Source: Streptomyces sp. NRRL S-646 | GTDB lineage: Bacteria > Actinomycetota > Actinomycetes > Streptomycetales > Streptomycetaceae | Reading direction: 5' to 3' | Length of the DNA stretch: 64,000 nucleotides | Assembly: GCF_000720765.1 (NCBI RefSeq) | Contig: NZ_JODC01000004.1 | Location: forward strand, 248,001 to 312,000 | Shown here: positions 35,731 to 44,080 of the stretch, in pieces | Numbering within the stretch: position 1 is the stretch's first letter | Layout: each line of letters starts with the position of its first letter | Program-made: the position numbers and the translations under genes | Notes under the pieces: generated by a model | What the model saw: the letters and a program-made list of their open reading frames with translations, nothing else | What the model was told of the DNA's origin: nothing | The model's database searches: none

Positions 35731-37274
35731 GGATTCGCCGCGGTTCCGGAGGAGGGCAGGGCCGAAGCCGCCCGCGTGAGCTCGGTGACCGTGAGGGCGG
35801 GGCCGGTCAGCTCGGTCGTGACGGATCCGCGGACGAAGACCAGGGCGCGCCGGCACACGCCCGCGACCTCCTCGAAGTCGCTGGAGATGAGGAGGACCGC
35901 GAGGCCGGCGGCGAGCGCCTCGTCGAGCAGGCGGTGGATCGCGGCTTTGGCACCGATGTCCACGCTCGCCGTCGGTTCCTCGAGGATCAGCAGGCGCAGG
36001 GCCAGCCGCAGCCACCGGCCGATCATGACCTTCTGCTGGTTCCCCCCGGACAGGGTGGCGATGGCGGCCTCGCTGTCGTGGGGACGCACCGAGAACCGTT
36101 CCATCAGGGTGCCGGCCTCGGCGCGTTCACGGCGGGGGCTGATCCAGCACAGCGCCGACATGCCTCCCGCCCGGGGGTTGGCCAGGAGGTTCTCCCGTAC
36201 GGTCAGCTCGGCGAGGCAACCCTCCCGCTGTCTGTCACCGGGTACGAGGGCGACACCCCGTCCGACGGCGTCCGCGACCGTACGGGGATGGTACGGGCGA
36301 CCGCCGAGAAGGGCCCGTCCCCCGAGGAGGGGCCGGGCGCCCGCGAGGGCCCGGGCGAGACCCATGTGTCCCGCGCCCGTGAGGCCGACCAGGCCGAGGA
36401 CTTCCCCCCGCCTGAGCTCCAGACTGACCGGTCCCGCGTCGGGGGTGCGCACCCTGTCCAGGGTCAGGACGGCCGGGCCGCCGGCCGGGGTGGTGGCGGG
36501 GCGGTGATCGGCCGGCCCCTCGCCGGTGATGGCGCGCACCAGGCGGGCAGGAGTGTGGGTCGCCGTCGAGCCGTGGCTGACCAGGCGTCCGTCGCGCAGC
36601 ACGGCGAAGGTGTCGGCGACCTCGTACACCTCGTCGAGGCGATGGCTGACGTAGAGGATGCCGTGCCCCCGGTCGCGCAGGGTGTGCAGCACCCGGAACA
36701 GCCGGGTGCAGTCCGCGGCGGGCAGGCGGGCGGTCGGCTCGTCGAGGACGATGAGTCTCGCCCGTGCCGCCAGGGCTCGTGCGACGGCGACAAGCGAACG
36801 CTCGGCCGGGGCGAGGCGGGAGATCGGCGTGTCGGGGTCGAGATGTCCGGCGACGACCCGCAGGGCCTCGGTGCAGTGTTCTCGGGTGAGCCGCCAGGAG
36901 ATCAGTCCGGCGCGGCGCGGATACCCGGTGCTCAGAGCGATGTTCTCGGCTACCGTCATCCACTCCACCAGGCCGAGATCCTGATGGATGAAGGACATGT
37001 GCCGGGAAGCGGCGTGACTCCCGAGCGGGTGCCCGGCCACGGTGACCTGCCCCGAGTCGGCGTGGTGGACGCCGGCGAGCACCTTGATGAGCGTGGACTT
37101 CCCGGCTCCGTTGGGACCGAGGAGGGCGAGGACGCTGCCGGCGTGGACATCGAGGTCGACCCCGGCGAGCGCGAGGGTTCCCCCGAAGCGCTTGGCAAGT
37201 CCGCGGACACGGACGAGAGGTTCCGCCCCGAAGGGCGGGACCGCATGCGCAGAGGTGTCGTGGGCCTCGTGCAC
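35727..37274 (-). CDS. Sugar-type ABC transporter ATPase with two ATP-binding domains (RbsA/MglA family)
   Basis: 515 aa, GTG start. First domain: Walker A LLGPNGAGKSTLIKVLAG, signature-like RLAPAERSLVAVARAL, Walker B LIVLDEPTA. Second domain: Walker A replaced by GLVGLTGAGHMGL (no Lys), signature ATLSGGNQQK, Walker B LLILEEPTASVD with Glu-Glu. A degenerate second P-loop is normal for this family. The first domain's signature LAPAE is weak, so only one composite site seems competent. It is the first gene of a three-gene operon (ATPase, permease, SBP). A region of palindromes at 37310-37336 lies upstream. Confidence 0.93.
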   Translation of the reverse strand: MHEAHDTSAHAVPPFGAEPLVRVRGLAKRFGGTLALAGVDLDVHAGSVLALLGPNGAGKSTLIKVLAGVHHADSGQVTVAGHPLGSHAASRHMSFIHQDLGLVEWMTVAENIALSTGYPRRAGLISWRLTREHCTEALRVVAGHLDPDTPISRLAPAERSLVAVARALAARARLIVLDEPTARLPAADCTRLFRVLHTLRDRGHGILYVSHRLDEVYEVADTFAVLRDGRLVSHGSTATHTPARLVRAITGEGPADHRPATTPAGGPAVLTLDRVRTPDAGPVSLELRRGEVLGLVGLTGAGHMGLARALAGARPLLGGRALLGGRPYHPRTVADAVGRGVALVPGDRQREGCLAELTVRENLLANPRAGGMSALCWISPRRERAEAGTLMERFSVRPHDSEAAIATLSGGNQQKVMIGRWLRLALRLLILEEPTASVDIGAKAAIHRLLDEALAAGLAVLLISSDFEEVAGVCRRALVFVRGSVTTELTGPALTVTELTRAASALPSSGTAANP

Positions 37275-37309
37275 GGACCTCTCCGGGGTTGGACCTGTCG
37301 TGTTCTTCC

Positions 37310-37336
37310 GATGTACATCAGTGACATTAGCGTCAC
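37310..37336. promoter_or_regulatory. Palindromes upstream of the sugar ABC operon (candidate operator)
   Basis: GATGTACATC (37310-37319) is a perfect palindrome. It is followed at once by GTGAC-N6-GTCAC (arms 37321-37325 and 37332-37336), and TGACATC reappears at about 37359. These lie 36-62 bp upstream of the operon start in an AT-richer stretch, the right place for a promoter and repressor site. No sugar-type repressor gene is adjacent. Confidence 0.45.
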
Positions 37337-37409
37337 ATATCGCACATTTTCTGACATCTGGCCGCTCTCTGTTACCCCAACGGAGCAGCGAATCGCCGGG
37401 GTCGGCGCC

Positions 37410-40298
37410 TCAGGCCCCCTCGAGCCCGCATTCGGCCCAGATGACCTTGCCCTGCTGGGTGTAGCGCGTGCCCCAGCTCTGCGTCAGCTGCGCGACGAGG
37501 AACAGGCCGCGGCCGCCCTCGTCGGTGCTGGCCGCCCGGCGCAGGTGCGGGGCGGTGTTGCTGGTGTCGGAGACCTCGCAGATCAGGGTGCGGTCGTGGA
37601 GCAGCCGTACCCGGATGGGCCCTGCGCCGTGGCGGATGGCGTTCGTGACCAGCTCGCTGAGCACCAGTTCGGCGGCGAACGCGGCCTCGTCGAGTCCCCA
37701 GTCGGTCAGTTGCCGGGTGGCGGAGGCGCGGACCTCGCTGACCAGGGCCGGATCCGCGGGCAGGTCCCAGGTGGCTATCCGCTGGGGGTCCAGGGCGTGG
37801 GTGCGGGCGACGAGCAGGGCGATGTCGTCGCAGGGGTGGGCGGGGGCCACCGTGTCGAGTACCGCCTCGCAGGTCTCGTCGGGCGTGCCGTTCGCCTGGG
37901 CCAGCGTGGCGCGCAGCTGATCGAGGACCACGTCGACGTCGCGGTGACGGTCCTCGATGAGCCCGTCGGTGTAGAGGACCAGCCGGCTGTTCTCAGGGAG
38001 GTCGAGCTCGGCGGCTTCGAACGGCAGACCGCCGAGGCCGAGCGGGGGTCCGGCGGGCAGGTCGGGGAACCACACGGTGCCGTCGGGGTGGACCAGAGCG
38101 GGCGGGGGATGGCCGGCGCGGGCCATGGTGCACTGCTGTGTGGTCGGGTCGTAGATGGCGTAGAGACAGGTCGCGCCGATGATGCCTGCGTCCACGGCGC
38201 CGGGGTCCTCCCGGTCAAGGCGTCCCACGAGTTTGTCGAGGTGGGTGAGGACCTCGTCCGGGGGGAAGTCGAGTTCGGCGAAACTGCGGGCGGCCGTGCG
38301 CAGCCGCCCCATGGTGGCCGCGGAGAGCATGCCGTGGCCGACGACGTCGCCGACGAAGAGCCCGATGCGGCTGCCGGACAGGGGTATGACGTCGTACCAG
38401 TCCCCTCCGACGTCGGATTCGGCGGGCAGGTAGCGATGGGCGACCTCGACGGCGTCCTGGTCCGGCACACCGTGCGGGAGCAGGCTGCGCTGCAGGGCCA
38501 GGACCATGGCGCGTTCGCGTGTGTAGCGCCGGGCGTTGTCGATGGACAGTGCGGCACGGGCGGCCAGTTCCTGGGCCAGCGACCGGTCGTCGTCCCCGAA
38601 CGGTGGCGAGTCCTGCGCGCGGTAGAAGCCGGCCACGCCCAGAACTGCGCCGCGGGCGACCAGGGGCACCGCGATGAGGGAGTGGACGTGGCTCAGCAGC
38701 TGTGCGGAGTGCTCAGGGTCCTGCCCGAACCAGCCCGCGGCAGCCTTCAGGTCCGGTTCCAGCACTGCCTGGCCGCTCGTCAGACACCGCGACTGCGGCA
38801 TCGTCGGACCGTAGTCGACCTGCTTGCCGACCGGGTGGAAGGGACAGTCGTCATGGATGCCGTGGACCACCGTACGGCGTAGGTCACTGCGAGGATCGGC
38901 GGATTCCTCGCCGCGGAGCACGGCTTCCGGCAGGTCGATGGTGACGAAGTCGGCCAGTTGCGGCACCGCCGACTCGGCGAGCTCCCGGGCGGTAGTGCGC
39001 ACATCCAGGGTCGTACCTATGCGGACGCCGGCCTCGGACAGCAATTCCAGGCGGCGGCGCGCGGCCAGGGCGTAGGTCCCCACGTGCGGCTCCCCCACCA
39101 TCATGAGCCCTCTTGCCGAGGGCGGGGAGTCGGAGTGCTCGTCCGTCGTGCCGTCGCCGGCCGTGACGCGCTCGACGCCCACGGGGACAGGGCCGTGCTC
39201 CGTGCCGGGAAGATACTCCGACGGCGGGGTGACAGGGAGCTGCCCGCGCGCCAGGTCGGGAACGGCCCCGGAGAACGTGAGGGAGGTGGCGACGGCAAGC
39301 TCGGCAGGGGGGCCCAGCGGCTCGTGGACCTGATGCGGGAAGGCGAGGGGCTCGCGCGGTGAGGGACCGGGGACCACGGCCTCGATGGCGAAGCCCTCCA
39401 CTCCGGAGGCACTCGTCATCGGCCGGCTCACGAGCGTGACCCGACGGCCGTCGGACAGGGGCACGTCGGCACAGGCCCGCTGCGCGCAGGCGATCAGCTC
39501 GGCGGCCTTCTCCATGAGGATCGCCCGGTCGCGGGGGCTCATCTCCACGGCCAGTTCCCGCACCCCTATGCGGTGCCGAAAACCTGCGGCGGCCTCGGCT
39601 CCGCTGTCCAGGTACGCCCGCAGCAGAGCGCGCTCACGCGAGGAACTCTGCCCCAGCAGCCGCCGCTCGATGGTCTCGGCCGCCTTGCGTATCACGGTGT
39701 CCAGCGCCGGGTCCTCGGCGCTGCGCGGATAGCCGAAGCACAGGACGCCCTCGATGCGGCCGCTGAGCGGGTCGCGGACGGGAAGCGCGCGGCAGGCACT
39801 GCCCTGGGAGCGCTCGGCGAAGTGCTCGGCACCGTAGACCCGGATGGGTTGGCGCTCGGCCAGGGCGAGACCGATGCCGTTGGTACCCGCGACCTTCTCG
39901 GCGAACACGAACCCGGGGACGCTCTGGATGGCCGGGAGAGCTCTGGCCAGCGACGCTTCTCCGAAACGGCGCAGGAGAACCGTCCCGCTCGCATCGGCGA
40001 GGGAGATGTTCATCGCGCTGCCGGCGAACGTGGCCTGCAGCCGGTCGAGCACCGGAACGGCCGCGCGGACGATCCGTCCGTCCGGTTCGAAGTCCTCCCG
40101 GAAGGGAAGGTCGGGCTGGTCCGGTGACAGCCCCAGGGTCCGGCAGCGCCGCCAGGAATCCAGGATCGACGCGCGCACACCCGTCTCGACCGGCTCACCC
40201 TGCAGGAACCGCTCACGGAAACTGGCGGGCCCCGTGCCGCCTGGCGCACGCCCCGTCGGTATCGGTTCTTCGCCGGCCCGAACCACGCTCCGCCTCAC
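37410..40298 (-). CDS. PP2C/SpoIIE phosphatase with AcoR-like GAF, second GAF and HATPase domains
   Basis: 962 aa, GTG start at 40296-40298. Order: N-terminal GAF of the AcoR/NtrC-activator kind (about 30-210; RASILDSWRRCRTLGL, FVFAEKVAGTNGIGLAL), a linker region, GAF (about 430-590), PPM/SpoIIE phosphatase (about 600-820; SDVGGDWYDVIP, VGDVVGHGMLSAATM, LYTDGLIEDRH), and a C-terminal RsbW-type HATPase (about 830-960; ELVLSELVTNAIRHG, DEGGRGLFLVAQL). It combines a phosphatase and an anti-sigma-like kinase in one chain, as Streptomyces partner-switch hubs often do. It lies upstream of, and on the same strand as, the sugar ABC operon, separated by 135 bp. Confidence 0.92.
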   Translation of the reverse strand: MRRSVVRAGEEPIPTGRAPGGTGPASFRERFLQGEPVETGVRASILDSWRRCRTLGLSPDQPDLPFREDFEPDGRIVRAAVPVLDRLQATFAGSAMNISLADASGTVLLRRFGEASLARALPAIQSVPGFVFAEKVAGTNGIGLALAERQPIRVYGAEHFAERSQGSACRALPVRDPLSGRIEGVLCFGYPRSAEDPALDTVIRKAAETIERRLLGQSSSRERALLRAYLDSGAEAAAGFRHRIGVRELAVEMSPRDRAILMEKAAELIACAQRACADVPLSDGRRVTLVSRPMTSASGVEGFAIEAVVPGPSPREPLAFPHQVHEPLGPPAELAVATSLTFSGAVPDLARGQLPVTPPSEYLPGTEHGPVPVGVERVTAGDGTTDEHSDSPPSARGLMMVGEPHVGTYALAARRRLELLSEAGVRIGTTLDVRTTARELAESAVPQLADFVTIDLPEAVLRGEESADPRSDLRRTVVHGIHDDCPFHPVGKQVDYGPTMPQSRCLTSGQAVLEPDLKAAAGWFGQDPEHSAQLLSHVHSLIAVPLVARGAVLGVAGFYRAQDSPPFGDDDRSLAQELAARAALSIDNARRYTRERAMVLALQRSLLPHGVPDQDAVEVAHRYLPAESDVGGDWYDVIPLSGSRIGLFVGDVVGHGMLSAATMGRLRTAARSFAELDFPPDEVLTHLDKLVGRLDREDPGAVDAGIIGATCLYAIYDPTTQQCTMARAGHPPPALVHPDGTVWFPDLPAGPPLGLGGLPFEAAELDLPENSRLVLYTDGLIEDRHRDVDVVLDQLRATLAQANGTPDETCEAVLDTVAPAHPCDDIALLVARTHALDPQRIATWDLPADPALVSEVRASATRQLTDWGLDEAAFAAELVLSELVTNAIRHGAGPIRVRLLHDRTLICEVSDTSNTAPHLRRAASTDEGGRGLFLVAQLTQSWGTRYTQQGKVIWAECGLEGA

Positions 40299-40432
40299 TC
40301 GCGCCTTCGACAGTCAACCCTTCCGAAATGTCTGATATGGACGAGGATACGGGTATTGGAGGCGCGAGTCACCGTTCACAAGGCCCCTCACACACGGTGA
40401 CCGGACCGGCTCGGCGTCACAGGACATCGGTG

Positions 40433-41407
40433 TCACAGGACCGCGACCGGGTTGACGGGCGAGCCCGTCCCGCCCGGGACGTTCAGCGGCGCCACGACGA
40501 GCATGAAGTCGTAGCGCCCCGCCGTCGCGGTCGCGGCGGACAGCGCTTCCAGGTCGAGGTTGTCCAGCAGTGGCATCCCCATCGCGGCCACAGCCAGGGC
40601 GTGGACCGGCGAGTGCACGCCGTCCACGGGTGAGGGCCGTACGTCACTGTCGCCGTCTCCGCCAAGCAGCGCGATGCCACGCTCGGCCAGCAGCGGCAGG
40701 GCGTCCACATGGAAGCCCGCGCTGGCCGTGTCGGGGTCCCAGGCGCCGAGTGCCTCGCGGCGCCGGACGTGTCCGGAGCGCAGCAGTACCGCGTCGCCGT
40801 CGCCGATCGTCACATCGAGCGCCTTCTCCACAGCGACGATGTCCTTGGCGTGCACCGCTCGTCCCGGCTCCAACCAGTGGATCCCGAGGACGGCGGGCAG
40901 GTCGAGGAGCACTCCCCTCGTGACGAGGGACCCGAGCGTCGACACCGCGCCGAAGCGGGCGCCTGCGGCATCGACGACCTCGTGTGCCGTGCGGCCGTCG
41001 TAGAGCTGCCCCCGATAGGCGATGTGGCACAGCGCGTCGAGGTGGGTGATGCCCTTGCCGTGATAGTCGGCGGCGATGAAGTCCTTGTGGGTGGAGGGTT
41101 CCGGCGCCTCCACGTCACCGAGGTCGGTCATGTGGTGCAGGGCGGGCTTGCGGTTGCCGGGGCCGGGGCGGGTGTTCCACGGCAGCGCCAGCGGGACGAC
41201 CGTCCCGGTCCGCACGCCCGCTGCGGCCCGCCGCACATGGTCCGCTGTGACCCGGTTCCAGGCACCGCGGTCGGCCGGGGACCAGCGACCCCACGTGCGA
41301 ACCGCCTCGAAGAGTGCGTCGAACTCCCGACGGGAGACGGCGGGCCCGTTGCCGACGCCGGTCGGCGCGGGATTCGCGGCATCGGCGGAACTCGGACTCA
41401 TCTGCAC
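40433..41407 (-). CDS. Cyclase-family hydrolase (kynurenine-formamidase-like)
   Basis: 324 aa; GTG 41405-41407 or ATG 41399-41401. Metal-site motif in GITHLDALCHIAYRGQLY, the HxDxxxH signature of the putative cyclase family, with further metal or catalytic residues in VLLRSGH and LLGGDGDSD. The family contains bacterial kynurenine formamidase and isatin hydrolase; at 324 aa this member is longer than KynB (about 210), resembling the longer actinobacterial group. Substrate unknown. It is not in an operon: about 250 bp without a gene separate it from YjbQ. Confidence 0.85.
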   Translation of the reverse strand: MQMSPSSADAANPAPTGVGNGPAVSRREFDALFEAVRTWGRWSPADRGAWNRVTADHVRRAAAGVRTGTVVPLALPWNTRPGPGNRKPALHHMTDLGDVEAPEPSTHKDFIAADYHGKGITHLDALCHIAYRGQLYDGRTAHEVVDAAGARFGAVSTLGSLVTRGVLLDLPAVLGIHWLEPGRAVHAKDIVAVEKALDVTIGDGDAVLLRSGHVRRREALGAWDPDTASAGFHVDALPLLAERGIALLGGDGDSDVRPSPVDGVHSPVHALAVAAMGMPLLDNLDLEALSAATATAGRYDFMLVVAPLNVPGGTGSPVNPVAVL

Positions 41408-41659
41408 TCACCGCTCCCGGGCTGGAACGGCTCCGACGCCAGGACGTCACCGGACGCGACACGGATCGGGCTGACGGGGTGTGCGCCCGGCTGACGCCGT
41501 GACACGGAGAAGCACCGTCCTCGTGATCGGAAAACCAGCTTCGCACATTCACGGTGCCCTTGGAGAGGTGTGCCCGCAGAGAGGGGTTGTACAGGTTTCG
41601 TCGCCACCGCGCCGGGTCCCCCATCCCGGCGCACGTCCACCGCGGTACCGAGGTTGCAG

Positions 41660-42088
41660 TCACGAGCCCGCAAGAAACGAGAAGCGCACCTTCCGCTCCG
41701 CGTTGTCCCTGTTCGTATCCACCAGACACACCGACTGCCAAGTCCCCAACTCCAGCCCGCCACCCACCACGGGCAGCGTCGCATGCGGCGGTACGAGCGC
41801 CGGGAGGACGTGGTCGCGGCCGTGGCCGGGGCTGCCGTGGCGGTGCTGCCAGCGGTCGTCGGCGGGGAGGAGGGTGTGGAGGGTGGCGAGGAGGTCGTCG
41901 TCGCTGCCGGAACCCGTTTCGAGGATCGCGATTCCGGCCGTGGCGTGCGGGACGAAGACGTTCAGGAGGCCGTCGCGGCCGGCGGCCGCCTCCCGCAGGA
42001 AGGCCTCGCAGTCGCGGGTCAGGTCGACGACCTGCTCCGTGGAGCCGGTGGCGACGTTCAGGACTCGGGTGGTGAAGGCATCTGACAT
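41660..42088 (-). CDS. YjbQ/UPF0047 family protein
   Basis: 142 aa from ATG 42086-42088 (MSDAFTTRVLNVATGSTEQV). Conserved motifs: FVPHATAGIAILETG, the HGSPGHGRDHVLPALV segment with several His, and LGTWQSVCLVDTNRDN. The family is a small trimeric beta protein reported to have secondary thiamine-phosphate synthase activity; its physiological role is unclear. It is monocistronic and divergent from the sulfur leader peptide gene. Confidence 0.9.
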   Translation of the reverse strand: MSDAFTTRVLNVATGSTEQVVDLTRDCEAFLREAAAGRDGLLNVFVPHATAGIAILETGSGSDDDLLATLHTLLPADDRWQHRHGSPGHGRDHVLPALVPPHATLPVVGGGLELGTWQSVCLVDTNRDNAERKVRFSFLAGS

Positions 42089-42210
42089 GCAGCCCATCCT
42101 GACCCATTCGCCGGGTTTCGCAGGTCAACGGCGGTTCGCTTGTCGATACGGATGGTCCAGTCCGCGAGACGCCATTGACCGTGCACGGACGACCTGGCTA
42201 CTTTCACCGC

Positions 42211-42294
42211 ATGTTGCGTTCAGCCATGCTCACCACGCGCGGTCACATCGACCTGCTGCGGGTGGCCTCCGCCGCGTGTCGCCGCGGCTGCTGA
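42211..42294 (+). CDS. 27-aa leader peptide upstream of the sulfonate transporter
   Basis: ATG 42211 to TGA 42294 encodes a basic 27-residue peptide that contains LTTRGHIDLLRVASAACRR and ends in GC. Short peptides with the LTTRxHIDLLRVASAACR pattern are recurrently found upstream of actinobacterial sulfur and cysteine genes. Two cysteine codons lie at residues 23 and 27 near the stop, suited to sense cysteinyl-tRNA supply by ribosome stalling. It precedes ssuC by 127 nt. No clear Shine-Dalgarno is present; it may be leaderless or weakly translated. No decisive terminator hairpin was identified, though CACGC-TCC-GCGTG near 42344 could fold. Confidence 0.8.
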   Translation: MLRSAMLTTRGHIDLLRVASAACRRGC

Positions 42295-42421
42295 CGCCTT
42301 CCCCACTTTTCCCACTCCCCCATTGCCTGTACTTCGCCGTACCCGCACGCTCCGCGTGACGTGGCGGCGCTGAGGCGCGTACCCCCTCCCTCACCGGACG
42401 CTCTCCTCCCATGGAGCACCC

Positions 42422-43324
42422 ATGAGCATCAGCCATGCCCCGCCCGGCTCCTCCGAACCCGATATTTCCTCTATATCCACATCGAAGGGAGTCGATGTCG
42501 ACTCCCGCGACTCCGCGTCCCTCGAGCTCACCCCCATCGTCCCCGCGTCCACCCGCCGCACCCGCGTCCCGCGCTGGCTGCGCCGCACGGCAGGCCCCCT
42601 CCTGCTGCTCGCCGTGTGGCAACTCCTCAGCTCCACCGGTGTGTTGGCGTCGGACGTCCTCGCCTCGCCCGGCCGGATCGCGCAGGTCGCCGGGGATCTG
42701 ATCGGCGACGGTTCGCTGGCCTCCGCCATGGGCACCTCGCTGCAGCGCGTGGCGTTCGGGCTGCTGCTGGGCACTGTCGTCGGGACCGGACTCGCCCTGG
42801 TCTCGGGCCTGTTCAGGATCGGCGAGGATCTGGTGGATGCGCCGGTGCAGATGCTGCGGACCGTGCCGTTCGTGGGTCTGATCCCGCTGTTCATCATCTG
42901 GTTCGGCATCGGCGAGGCCCCGAAGGTCGCCATCATCACCCTCGGCGTGACCTTCCCGCTCTATCTCAACGTGTACGCCGGAATCCGCGGCGTGGACGCC
43001 CAGTTGATCGAGGCCGGGGAGTCCCTGGGCCTGTCCCGCTGGGGGCTCGTGCGGCATGTCGTGCTGCCGGGAGCCCTGCCCGGCGCGCTGACCGGGCTGC
43101 GCTACTCCCTCGGCATCGCCTGGCTGGCGCTGGTCTTCGCCGAGCAGGTCAACGCCGACTCCGGCATCGGCTTCCTGATGGTGCAGGCGCGCGACTTCCT
43201 GCAAACCGACGTGATCGTGGTCTGCCTGATCGTCTACGCCTTCCTCGGCCTGCTGGCCGACTTCATCGTCCGCTCCCTCGAAAGGCTGCTGCTGCAATGG
43301 CGACCGACGTTCACCGGCCGGTGA
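42422..43324 (+). CDS. ssuC: Aliphatic sulfonate-type ABC transporter permease
   Basis: 300 aa, ATG 42422 with GGAG at 42413-42416. Six membrane helices and the EAA loop (EAGESLGLSRWGLVRHVVLP) that contacts the ATPase. The helix GTVVGTGLALVSGLF and RTVPFVGLIPLFIIWFG resemble SsuC/TauC. The N-terminus (about 55 residues) is Ser/Asp-rich and cytosolic, longer than in E. coli SsuC. First structural gene after the leader peptide; its end overlaps ssuB by 28 nt. Confidence 0.9.
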   Translation: MSISHAPPGSSEPDISSISTSKGVDVDSRDSASLELTPIVPASTRRTRVPRWLRRTAGPLLLLAVWQLLSSTGVLASDVLASPGRIAQVAGDLIGDGSLASAMGTSLQRVAFGLLLGTVVGTGLALVSGLFRIGEDLVDAPVQMLRTVPFVGLIPLFIIWFGIGEAPKVAIITLGVTFPLYLNVYAGIRGVDAQLIEAGESLGLSRWGLVRHVVLPGALPGALTGLRYSLGIAWLALVFAEQVNADSGIGFLMVQARDFLQTDVIVVCLIVYAFLGLLADFIVRSLERLLLQWRPTFTGR

Positions 43325-44037
43325 TCCCGCAGACCGCGGTACGGGTCGAGGGGCTGACCCGCTCCTTCGACGGTCGTGCCGTCATCGACAACCTCCAACT
43401 CGACGTGCGCCCGGGCGAGTTCGTCGCCCTGCTCGGCCGCAGCGGCTGCGGCAAATCCACCCTGCTGCGCATCCTGGCGGGCCTCGACCGCGACATCGAG
43501 GGCACCGTCCTGGTGCCGCGCCGCAAGGCCGTCGCCTTCCAGGCACCACGGCTGATGCCCTGGAAGAAGGTGTGGCGCAACGTCCTGCTCGGACTGCCCG
43601 GCAAACCCGCACGCGCCGTCGCCGAACAGGCCCTGGACGAGGTCGGCCTGAGCCACCGCTCCGGCGCATGGCCCAAGACCCTCTCCGGCGGCGAGGCCCA
43701 GCGCGCCTCCCTCGCACGGGCGTTGGTCCGTGAACCCGATCTGCTGCTGCTCGACGAGCCGTTCGGCGCGCTCGACGCGCTCACCCGCATCAAGGCACAG
43801 CGCCTGGTGGGCGAGTTGTGGCAGCGCCGGGGCTGCGCGGTGCTGCTGGTCACACACGACGTCGAGGAGGCCGTCCTGCTCGCCGACCGCGTCCTGGTGA
43901 TGGACGACGGCGTCATCGCGCACGAGCAGGAGATCGATCTCGAGCGGCCGCGCGACATCACCGACCCCCGGTTCGCCGAGCTGCGCGCCGGGCTGCTGGA
44001 ACGGCTCGGCGTCGACACCGCCGCCGAAGCCGCCTGA
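43297..44037 (+). CDS. ssuB: Aliphatic sulfonate-type ABC transporter ATPase
   Basis: 246 aa from ATG 43297 (MATDVHRPVIPQTAVRVEGL), inside the end of ssuC. Walker A LLGRSGCGKSTLLRILAG, Q-loop VAFQAPRLMPWKKVWRN, signature LSGGEAQRASLARAL, Walker B LLLLDEPFGALDALTR and switch HDVEEAVLLADR. It closely follows the SsuB/TauB pattern and drives uptake of sulfonates. An in-frame extension reaching back to 42361 would run through the whole of ssuC and is not used. Confidence 0.93.
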   Translation: MATDVHRPVIPQTAVRVEGLTRSFDGRAVIDNLQLDVRPGEFVALLGRSGCGKSTLLRILAGLDRDIEGTVLVPRRKAVAFQAPRLMPWKKVWRNVLLGLPGKPARAVAEQALDEVGLSHRSGAWPKTLSGGEAQRASLARALVREPDLLLLDEPFGALDALTRIKAQRLVGELWQRRGCAVLLVTHDVEEAVLLADRVLVMDDGVIAHEQEIDLERPRDITDPRFAELRAGLLERLGVDTAAEAA

Positions 44038-44080
44038 ACTCCCTTTCCGCCAACCTCAGTTGCACAGAACGGATCCACCC

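Noticed and set aside
35673..38882. 1069-residue open frame on the plus strand opposite the sugar ABC and PP2C genes
   Set aside because: Antisense shadow spanning two real genes and the intergenic region; composition is Gly/Arg/Glu-rich without any motif.
41408..41659. Possible small gene between the cyclase-family gene and YjbQ
   Set aside because: Only shadow frames with no motif; probably promoter and terminator DNA.
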